A stretch of 12,232 nucleotides of DNA from Gracilaria caudata (lineage: Eukaryota; Rhodophyta; Florideophyceae; Gracilariales; Gracilariaceae). Where the stretch lies: contig JASCIV010000791.1 in the NCBI GenBank assembly GCA_030374735.1, positions 1 to 12,232 of the forward strand, read 5' to 3'. Shown in pieces: positions 1-6,545 of this stretch (position 1 is the first letter of the stretch; each line of letters opens with the position of its first letter). The notes under the pieces were generated by a model. It had not been told where the DNA came from. It made no database searches and was given only the letters and a program-made list of their open reading frames with translations. The translations under genes and the position numbers were made by a program.

Positions 1-4
1 CCGA

Positions 5-31
5 GGGGAGCGGGCGGGGGTTGTTGGGGGG
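5..31 (+). other. G-quadruplex-forming motif
   Basis: Four G runs of at least three lie at 5-8, 12-14, 16-20 and 26-31, separated by loops of 3, 1 and 5 nt, meeting the usual G3+N1-7 rule. A second, weaker set of G runs lies at 54-83 with one loop of 8 nt. The motif is seen directly; any role in transcription termination or promoter activity is inference. Confidence 0.55.
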
Positions 32-131
32 AGGTGGTACGAGCCGTGCGAGAGGGGGAGGGAGGAGGGGAGAGATGCGGGGGTTGGTGAGCTGTGCAGC
101 TGCGTGATAGGGCTGACGCATTACTGTGTGG

Positions 132-162
132 GTAAAACTGCGTAAAACTGTGGGTAAAACTG
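132..162. repeat. Three tandem copies of GTAAAACTG
   Basis: GTAAAACTG occurs at 132-140, 142-150 and 154-162, spaced 10 and 12 bp start to start, close to one helical turn. It lies about 155 bp beyond the NAP stop codon. It could be a protein-binding array for a neighbouring gene or a minor tandem duplication; nothing else supports a function. Confidence 0.6.
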
Positions 163-316
163 TCGGAAAGCAACGCGCAAAACACACGGCGGTATGACGA
201 TACGGAAACATGCGACCGCCGCGTGTCTCGAGCGTCCGCCATCATAATGATGGCGAGCGCGCCAAACTCCCAAACTCCGAAGCGAACGCAAAAAAAAAAG
301 AGTAAGGCGCACGTTT

Positions 317-1183
317 TTAATCGTCGCGCGCGTCGCTACCGTCGTCGCGGTCGCACTCGTCGCACTCGTCGTTCGCGTCCACGTCTAGATAGTACAGCAG
401 CGCGCGCGGGATGAGCTCTTCCTTGATGCACTCTGCAATCTCAAAGTCGGCGTCCAGCACCTCCTCGATCTCCGCTGCGCGCTGCTCGTCCAGAGCGCAG
501 CTAAGCGTGGGCGGCCCGAAGAAATTGAAGAACGAGTCTGTCTTTTGCTTCTTGACCAACGTCTTTCCGTGCTGCGACTTCTTGCGTAGCGTCTTGGTGG
601 TGAGGTCCTTTCCGCTCTTCCACGCAATCTTGCAGCCCGTGATCTCTCCCGCGCGTTCCAGGTCCAGCTCGCACATCAAATATGTCTTGGACAACCGTGC
701 ATTCTCGAAAAACGGGTTGGGCGCGAAGTCGAAGTGTAGTGCGAATGAACCTGGCGTGCACTCTTTTTCGCCTAGTGTGTGTGTGCCGTCGTGTTGCTCG
801 GAGGCGCTCTCACAGCTCACATGTTGCAGATAACGCAGCGCTACTGCGTCGCGCGGCGTGATATTCTCCGATATCGTGTCGCAATTCTCGAAAACCACGC
901 TCCAAAAGTTGTTCAACTTTGCCTCGTCCAACAGCTGTTTGCGTCGTTGTAACAACGGCTGTACGTTGCCAAGAAACTCGCGTTCCAGTTGTAGCTTGCG
1001 ACGTACGTACTGTGTGTATGCCACGTCGTACTCACGATGTACGTCGCGAAGACCAAGTAGGGAGCGGCGTTTGACGGCGTCGTCGAATAGATCCGGTGCC
1101 AGGCGCTTGAGGTCTTCGTCGTTAAGCATGTCGCGACGCGCGTCGCGCATGTCGGCCGTAGCGCCGTTCGAACTGCGGCACAT
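317..1183 (-). CDS. Nucleosome assembly protein (NAP) family histone chaperone
   Basis: Predicted 288-residue NAP-fold histone chaperone, acting in cytosol and nucleus to carry H2A-H2B or H3-H4 and assemble nucleosomes. The long dimerisation helix covers roughly residues 40-85, followed by the family motif FWSVVFEN (93-100). The core includes FALHFDFAPNPFF (147-159), then KTYLM, and the hallmark DSFFNFFGPP (216-225). The end of the fold is DFEIAECIKEELIPRALLYY (246-265). A short acidic tail rich in Asp, with two Cys, ends the protein; it is much shorter than the glutamate-rich tail of NAP1, so a SET-like or short NAP paralogue is possible. The frame is open upstream to another ATG at 1456 (379 residues), but those extra 91 residues show no NAP similarity and that ATG has C at -3. 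The ATG at 1183 has A at -3 and lies just before the domain. Divergent from the ThuA-like gene. Confidence 0.9.
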   Translation of the reverse strand: MCRSSNGATADMRDARRDMLNDEDLKRLAPDLFDDAVKRRSLLGLRDVHREYDVAYTQYVRRKLQLEREFLGNVQPLLQRRKQLLDEAKLNNFWSVVFENCDTISENITPRDAVALRYLQHVSCESASEQHDGTHTLGEKECTPGSFALHFDFAPNPFFENARLSKTYLMCELDLERAGEITGCKIAWKSGKDLTTKTLRKKSQHGKTLVKKQKTDSFFNFFGPPTLSCALDEQRAAEIEEVLDADFEIAECIKEELIPRALLYYLDVDANDECDECDRDDGSDARDD

Positions 1184-1620
1184 CGTGTGATGCGCTTGCG
1201 CCTTTTTGCTTGCGCCTTGTGACGCGGGTGCACGGCGTGCGCCCTTGGCGAACGAAGCGCAGGCGGAAAAAAGTGCCCAGCGACTGGGCCCCAGCCGTTT
1301 TTGCGCTGGAATTGGCGCGTGCACCCGTGGATATCTACCGAGGGCGTTAAGAGGGATATCCTTCGCGTTATCTCTGGGTACTGGGTACAAAGGTACAGTA
1401 CGAGGGCTCCCTAGGCGCACACCGTCCTTTGTATCCAAAGATAGGCATGCTTTCATTCGTCAAGTGCAGGTACGGGCCACCGCGCAAAGCAACGTCTTGG
1501 TCAGCCGGTGGCGCGTGATCATGATGGCGCGCTCACACCTGCTGTGCGTCCCGTTTTTCAACGCTGCGTCATGTTCTTCTTCCCTGCGGTCTGTTGGCGT
1601 GCGCGCCTTCCTTCTTCAGC
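1184..1620. promoter_or_regulatory. Divergent intergenic region between NAP and ThuA-like genes
   Basis: 437 bp separates the two chosen start codons, so it should hold both promoters. No clear TATA box is visible on either strand. It contains a tandem GGTAC array (1376-1396) and two GGATATC elements (1329-1335 and, as the palindrome GGATATCC, 1354-1361). If the NAP gene instead starts at 1456, positions 1184-1456 are coding and the promoter region shrinks to about 164 bp. Confidence 0.5.
1376..1396. repeat. Tandem GGTAC elements in divergent promoter
   Basis: GGGTAC at 1376-1381, GGGTAC at 1383-1388 and AGGTAC at 1391-1396 form a direct array with 7-8 bp spacing, followed by a further GTAC. 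The position between divergent start codons suggests a regulatory binding cluster; this is inference. Confidence 0.4.
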
Positions 1621-2442
1621 ATGCGCGCCGCGTCCGCCTCACTTGCTGTGCTATGGCTTTGTACATACTTCGCCTTCACTGTGTGCCAACACTCCCCCAA
1701 CACTGTTCGTCCCACTGCACTCGTCCTCACCAAAACCGTGGGCTTTTATCACGAATCTCAAATCCACGCCGTGCGCTTTCTTCAGTACCAAGCACCCCTT
1801 CGTAACTGGACTCTTCTGTTTCAATCCGACCTATCGTACTTTGTCGAAAACAAAATTTCCCTGCAGCATTTCAACGTCATCATCTTCCTGCTAACTCTTG
1901 GACCCATCTTCGATGAACCCCAACAACAGCTATTTCTGAACTACGTCAATTCCGGAGGAGGTGTTGTCGCCGTTCACAGCGCAATCGATACTAACAAGCA
2001 CTGGCCGTTTTTCTTCACACTCTTGGGAGCCTCCTTCGTCGGCCATCCTGATGTACAAACCGGTCTGATAAATACAACCGATGTGCTGCATCCAACCACC
2101 TCATTTCTACCCAAATTGTGGTCAATCACTGATGAATTCTACAACTTTGTCGAGCCCTCAACTGCTTGGGACGACAAGCATGTCATTCTTACCGTCGAAG
2201 AATCGTCGTATCAAGGAGGCACGCTTGGCGACTGGCATCCTGTGAGTTGGGTTCGATACCACTATCCCGCCCAGTCATTAATATGGGTCACTACCCTTGG
2301 CCATGACTCCCCTCTCTACAACTACTCGCAGTCTACCTTTCAATACTTTCAGAGACACTTGATTCACGGCATCGAATGGACAGCAAACGGTACCGCCGAA
2401 GCACGCTCTCGTTGGGCAAACTTTGTAGAAGACTTTAGCTAA
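1621..2442 (+). CDS. Secreted ThuA-like domain protein
   Basis: 273-residue protein of the ThuA (trehalose utilisation) superfamily, a class I glutamine amidotransferase-like fold found mainly in bacterial sugar-metabolism loci; the exact reaction is unsettled. Residues 1-22 form a signal peptide (MRAA followed by a long hydrophobic stretch ending TVC), so the product probably enters the secretory pathway. Four N-glycosylation sequons (Asn62, 151, 234, 256) agree. Family landmarks run in order: TKTVGFYHES (37-46), SGGGVVAVHSA (111-121), HWP (127-129), GHPDVQ (141-146), LHPTT (156-160), TDEFYNF (170-176), SYQGGTLGDWHPVSW (196-210), TTLGHDS (224-230), and HGIEWTANG near the end. The whole domain is present, so the gene looks intact. 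The start is the first ATG in frame (A at -3); nine more codons are open upstream but only to a TTG. It ends 96 bp before the convergent SPFH gene; the gap is A-rich. Confidence 0.88.
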   Translation: MRAASASLAVLWLCTYFAFTVCQHSPNTVRPTALVLTKTVGFYHESQIHAVRFLQYQAPLRNWTLLFQSDLSYFVENKISLQHFNVIIFLLTLGPIFDEPQQQLFLNYVNSGGGVVAVHSAIDTNKHWPFFFTLLGASFVGHPDVQTGLINTTDVLHPTTSFLPKLWSITDEFYNFVEPSTAWDDKHVILTVEESSYQGGTLGDWHPVSWVRYHYPAQSLIWVTTLGHDSPLYNYSQSTFQYFQRHLIHGIEWTANGTAEARSRWANFVEDFS

Positions 2443-2538
2443 ACACATAAGAAAAAAACAACACTTCTTTAACAGATGCAAAGCAAGAAAAAAAGAAAAC
2501 CAAACATCAGAGGCTGCCAGCCTGCCGAAGACGAGTCT

Positions 2539-4662
2539 TCATCGCGGCTTCAACTGTGGCGTGCCTTTCAGTTTCAATTTCGGCGTTCCTCCCTTTCCCA
2601 TTCGAGGCTGTGGATAAGCCGTAACACCAGCCGCAGCCGGCGTCGAACCGCCCGCGCCATGTTGCGACGTAGTCTGTGACATATCCGGCGTCGTAACTCC
2701 CTGCGACGAGCCCCGCACAAACCGCTGCATCCGTTGATGAACAGGCGTTGTCGCCACATCAGCATTACTCGGTACCATTGCCCCATCCATCACAGCACCG
2801 CTCGTCTGCGGCTGAACAGCCGGCGCATTCTCAAACGGATTCGTTGAAGGAATGATGTATGGGTTGTGTGCAGAAGAGTTGGGCTGTCCTAGCGTGTTCA
2901 AAAGTCCGATTGCATCATTCATAGTGGATGCTACCTGACGCGGATCCGGTCCCGATGGTGGGTTTGGACCACCACTGGCAATTTGCCCATACGCCTGCAA
3001 GTATTGTTCTGCAATGCGCATCTGCATTGCCTTTTCACCGTCCGGTCCACTTACAGCCTCTGCAAGGTCTCGCATGGCGTTTGCAATCGCCTCACTACGT
3101 TCAGAGATAGCGTGAGCTTCGCCAATTGCTTGATTCACCATGTCCACCTGTCGTGCTTGTGAACGTCTCATTTGCAATTGCATCTCCGCTTCTGCACGAT
3201 TGACCATGATTTCACGTTGTGTTTCTGCGGCTCGAACCTCTTCGCGACGTTGTCGGTCGGCCGCCGCGGCGTTCTCAAGAGAGATTCTGAGATCTTCTGG
3301 TAGCTCCACTTGCTTGATTTCGAAGCGAGTACAACGAACCCCCCACGCCCTCGAAGCTGTGTTGATAATATCCTTGATGACTTGGTCGAGGTGATAACGT
3401 TCTGTGTATGCTTGTTCAACTGTTAACTTGTTAAACTCCCTTTTTATAGAGCTTTGTACAAGCATCACGATCGCATGATAGGCGTTATCAATCTCGTATG
3501 ATGCAGATACGGGATCATCCACCCGAATAAACAAGAGAGCATTCACACGAATTGGGACGTTATCACGGGTGAAACACTGCTGCCAAGCAATAGGCATACT
3601 GGCCTCTTTGAGCGAGTATCGGAACGCAATATGATCCATACAAGGAATGAGCGTGTTACTTCCAGCATTGAGCTTTCGGTGAAACCTTCCGCCCCTCTCA
3701 ACGATAAAGGCTTCGTTCTGAGGAACTTTGACGCTGATCTTGGTGGGTGGCGGAACAAGATTCAGCGGATTTGGTCCTAAATAGATTCCTTCAGAATCAA
3801 AAGGTCCGGTTGCACCGTACATTTCAACGGCTTCGTCGTCTTCTTCTTCCTCCTCCTCCTTCTTCTGTTCCTTTCGTTTATCCCAGAATTTCTTAGTGGC
3901 GAACGCCAGCGCTGCAGCTCCGGCAAGTGCGCCAGCCGTCGCCAAGAGTTTTCTCTTTCTCTTCGGTTTGTTTGTGGTGACAGCTTCAAGAATTTTGTTG
4001 TTGGCGAACTTTTTAAGCAGACCACGACCTCCAGCCAACAAATCATCGCCTTCCTCCTCTCCTCCGCCTTCTTGCTGCTCTCCAGGCTCTTCTCCACTAG
4101 CCTCCATACCCTCATTCCGTTGTTCGGGAGGTCTCGAACGGTCTGAATACGGTCGGCGAGCGCGAAAGCCCTGAGAGTCACCCTGCTGGTCGTCTTGGTC
4201 CACCGGTGGCTGAGCATATTCGATGTGGGAACCGTTGAGGGGATGTGGGACCGGATCGTGGAGATAGTCATCACCCGCATAGCCCCCAGACGCCGTTTGC
4301 TGTCTTACACGCTGAAAATATTTGGCATTCCGTGAAGACTGGTTTACTGAGCTGACATCCACAGCGACACCCAGCGCAGAATCTCTACGACTGTTTCGTT
4401 GTTCCTCTTCTCGACGCGCTTGTTCGGCTAGATAGTTGCCATCATCCTGGAGTCGACGCTGCGCCCGACGGCGACGGCGACGTTGATCCGACGCGAAATG
4501 TTTCCTTCTGCTGTAGCGGCGGCGTGACTTGTGTCGGTGATGACGACGTCTACGCCGTGAATGGTAACGAGAAGAAGGGGTGTTGTACGAAGAGGAGGAC
4601 GAGGAGTCTCCAAGGAGACCGGAGAGTCCGTTGAACTCGAACAAAGGCCGCTTCTTTCCCAT
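2539..4662 (-). CDS. STOML2-type SPFH/band-7 (stomatin-like) membrane protein with long basic N-terminal extension
   Basis: 707-residue protein. Residues about 309-470 are an SPFH/band-7 domain closest in pattern to stomatin-like protein 2: VPQNEAFIVERGGRFHRKL (313-331), LIP (338-340), SLKEA (350-354), WGVRCTRFEIKQVELP (440-455). A coiled-coil of charged heptads follows (~456-545) with the STOML2-like AEQYLQAYG (551-559). SPFH proteins oligomerise into membrane scaffolds; STOML2 acts at the mitochondrial inner membrane. Odd here is the N-terminal half: Ser run (20-25), several Arg/His-rich blocks (36-70), acidic Gly/Glu region (190-207), then a single predicted hydrophobic helix (~238-256), then a Glu/Asp run (269-277). 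The C-terminal ~145 residues are low-complexity and end basic. ATG at 4662 sits in CACCATGG; 66 further in-frame codons upstream lead only to a GTG and were rejected. Localisation cannot be assigned from this N-terminus. Confidence 0.9.
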   Translation of the reverse strand: MGKKRPLFEFNGLSGLLGDSSSSSSYNTPSSRYHSRRRRRHHRHKSRRRYSRRKHFASDQRRRRRRAQRRLQDDGNYLAEQARREEEQRNSRRDSALGVAVDVSSVNQSSRNAKYFQRVRQQTASGGYAGDDYLHDPVPHPLNGSHIEYAQPPVDQDDQQGDSQGFRARRPYSDRSRPPEQRNEGMEASGEEPGEQQEGGGEEEGDDLLAGGRGLLKKFANNKILEAVTTNKPKRKRKLLATAGALAGAAALAFATKKFWDKRKEQKKEEEEEEDDEAVEMYGATGPFDSEGIYLGPNPLNLVPPPTKISVKVPQNEAFIVERGGRFHRKLNAGSNTLIPCMDHIAFRYSLKEASMPIAWQQCFTRDNVPIRVNALLFIRVDDPVSASYEIDNAYHAIVMLVQSSIKREFNKLTVEQAYTERYHLDQVIKDIINTASRAWGVRCTRFEIKQVELPEDLRISLENAAAADRQRREEVRAAETQREIMVNRAEAEMQLQMRRSQARQVDMVNQAIGEAHAISERSEAIANAMRDLAEAVSGPDGEKAMQMRIAEQYLQAYGQIASGGPNPPSGPDPRQVASTMNDAIGLLNTLGQPNSSAHNPYIIPSTNPFENAPAVQPQTSGAVMDGAMVPSNADVATTPVHQRMQRFVRGSSQGVTTPDMSQTTSQHGAGGSTPAAAGVTAYPQPRMGKGGTPKLKLKGTPQLKPR

Positions 4663-5716
4663 GGTGTTCGGTTTGGTAAGGACGAGCGAACAGTGACGAC
4701 GATGGCGCTCGGTTGCGAAGAGGGGGCTGGTGATTTGGGGTGTGCCTTCTCTGCCTTGTAGCCGAAAAGGTGAACGATGATTGGGCTGATGGCGCTTTTG
4801 TCTACGCGTCCATACCGCACTGGCGCACGACACGAGCCGCGCGACTTCTTTGTGTGACACGTTTCGTGAAACCCAGGAGTTTAGGTGATGTCTTCACTAG
4901 TACACCACTGTTCGGCTTCATCTTCCACATATCACTGATATCAGGGAGCTTTTTCAACTCGGCCGAATAGAGTACACGTAGCTAGCACGCGGGCTCGCAC
5001 TGGTAAGCACTGAGAACATAATATCTACAGGGTACTGGGATGCTGCTTGTCGCGAAGATCTACGCTTTTCGTTTTTCTGAACGGGGCCTTAAAAAGTTGT
5101 GTGGGTGACATTGCGTACAACAAGAAGGGAACGAATTGCACTGGTCCGTCGTAATAGTTTGTTTCGAACTAACAAATATTATTGCAATGGGGTCATCTCG
5201 AAGACTTTGTCAGCTCATTTCTTGTTGTTCGCTATCCACCACCCATTTCATAAAAGGATTGGCTTGTAGCTTCAACCCCATCTTGTCCGCCACTGATTAT
5301 TGTGGAGATCTCTTCCTCAGAAGACCTGAACTCATTTCTTCACCCAGCGAAGAGACTAAACTGATCGTTGATGCTATGCATTACGCACTTTGTACACATG
5401 CCTGCATTACAATCAGAGTCATGTGATCATCTCGAAACATTTGTTCACGTCCACCTGAAACTCTTTATTCTCTTTGGTTCGCATGGCGTGTGTGGTCAAT
5501 GTTATCATTTGCATCCGCCTTGCAGCCCAAGTCAATCGCAGACTCATCTTGAAACAAAGCCGACCTGAACCAAAATCTTTTCTGCGGTGTTTGGGCTGTC
5601 CGTTTTGCTACACGAAGGTTAGTGTTTACCTTTCCAAAACATCTCATCGGATTCTGCTCACCTGGCCCATACAGTAGGCAAAGTTCATTTCGAGAAAGGC
5701 CCAAAACGCTGACAAG

Positions 5717-5849
5717 TGATCATGTACCGGTACAGTATCATCATGATGAGGGTGAATCTTATCACCGTCGCCTGCCTGAGCGTTAGGGGTTGATTGGCAT
5801 CAATCTGATCTACGAAGGGTAGAACGCTACCCTTGTCCCTCGTTTTTTT
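5717..5849 (+). other. Cluster of palindromes and hairpins ending in a T7 run (possible structured RNA)
   Basis: Within ~130 bp there are TGTACCGGTACA (5723-5734, part of an imperfect 24-bp palindrome 5717-5741), TCATCATGATGA (5738-5749), stem GGTGA/TCACC (5751-5755 with 5762-5766), stem GATTG/CAATC (5792-5796 with 5801-5805) and a perfect 8-bp stem AAGGGTAG/CTACCCTT with an AACG loop (5815-5834). Nine bases later comes a run of seven T (5843-5849), the form of a Pol III terminator. Box C/D-like words exist (ATGATGA 5743-5749; CTGA 5776-5779 and 5805-5808) but no terminal stem joins them. Each element alone is near chance level in 12 kb; the clustering is what makes this a candidate. Confidence 0.25.
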
Positions 5850-6158
5850 CAATGCTGGGCAAACGCTTTTGAAGTCTAGTGATGTGTGTCCAACTCTGTT
5901 CGACCATCCTCCAACAGGTGTTCATATGCTGTCTGTGTGAAAGTACGGTACTATAGTGTCCAACACTTGGTAAAATCCCATACCCATCTCCCAGAATCTC
6001 ATTGAGCGCTCCACGGGAAACAAATCACTGCAGATTTGTCCAAAACGGTCGTGTGAATGAGCTGAGATTACGTTGCCGCAGTTCTCTCGATGCCACGTCG
6101 CAAGTTGTCTCATGTTATCTTGATTTAGAAAGTTGTGAGGAGAATCTGACATTAGTCC

Positions 6159-6166
6159 CTTTTATA
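6159..6166 (-). promoter_or_regulatory. TATA-like element, leftward
   Basis: Reads TATAAAAG on the - strand. A start site 25-30 bp further left would fall near 6130, just ahead of an ATG at 6113 that opens a 63-codon frame ending at 5922 (76 codons from the ATG at 6152). I recognise no family in that product, so both the promoter and the small gene remain weak. Confidence 0.25.
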
Positions 6167-6545
6167 TCATGTGGTGCTACGATGCCCACTAGCTGCAGAG
6201 TACCGGTTCACACATGGTGAAGCCGGCGATAATTGGAAAAGTGTGGTGCGTTGAGCTACCCCGCGAATCTTGTAACGGTGTCAGACGATGTGTTCGGCAG
6301 TGCAGAGCGGAAGAAGAAACTGCATGGCAAAATTGCCTGTGCAAGAAACGATGACAAAACGAACATTCATGCCTACGCTGGCTCGGAATGATGACGGGCT
6401 GAATAGAGAGCAGGCTGTAGTCTATGCTCAGAAAACCATGTTTAAGGATAGTTTCCTACCCGTGTAGAAACGGAAGTCTAATAGATATCCACAATTACGA
6501 ATAACGCTGAACGAACTGATTACTTCTCTTGCGCAACAGAAACGG

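Larger units (their letters stand above)
1..316. other. G/A-rich gene-free flank at left window edge
   Basis: No convincing gene. The first ~100 bases are strongly purine-biased on the + strand with many runs of G, followed by a short AT-richer block with a tandem repeat, then A-rich sequence (A run at 291-299) next to the stop codon of the NAP gene. The right part is presumably the 3' untranslated region of that leftward gene. The left part may be its terminator region or the promoter of a gene beyond the window; this cannot be decided. Short ORFs here are low-complexity shadows. Confidence 0.6.
4663..6545. other. Intergenic spacer of ~1.9 kb without a convincing gene
   Basis: Lies upstream of the leftward SPFH gene and downstream of the leftward pseudouridine gene. 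The first ~200 bp should hold the SPFH promoter; a CCAAT box on the - strand lies at 4776-4780, about 115 bp upstream of its ATG. I found no tRNA, snRNA or recognisable transposon. All ORFs are short and unrelated to families I know. Items worth naming are the palindrome cluster at 5717-5849, a - strand TATAAAAG at 6159-6166 and a short ORF beneath it. The 3' end of the pseudouridine gene transcript must lie just left of 6546, but no clear polyadenylation signal is visible. Confidence 0.6.

Noticed and set aside
1594..1620. Nine extra codons at the front of the ThuA-like gene
   Set aside because: They begin with TTG, not ATG, and would bury the signal peptide; the ATG at 1621 gives a standard leader.
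4663..4860. 66-codon N-terminal extension of the SPFH gene
   Set aside because: It begins with GTG; the first ATG at 4662 has an excellent CACCATGG context.
5161..5169. B-box-like sequence (GTTCGAAAC on the - strand) suggesting a tRNA
   Set aside because: The T stem has a mismatch, no A box or acceptor complement lies at the right distance, and no cloverleaf can be drawn.
5193..5436. TCATCTCGAA at 5193-5202 and 5427-5436 as copies of a dispersed repeat
   Set aside because: The shared sequence ends after about ten bases; flanks are only vaguely similar and no array or CRISPR-like spacing exists.
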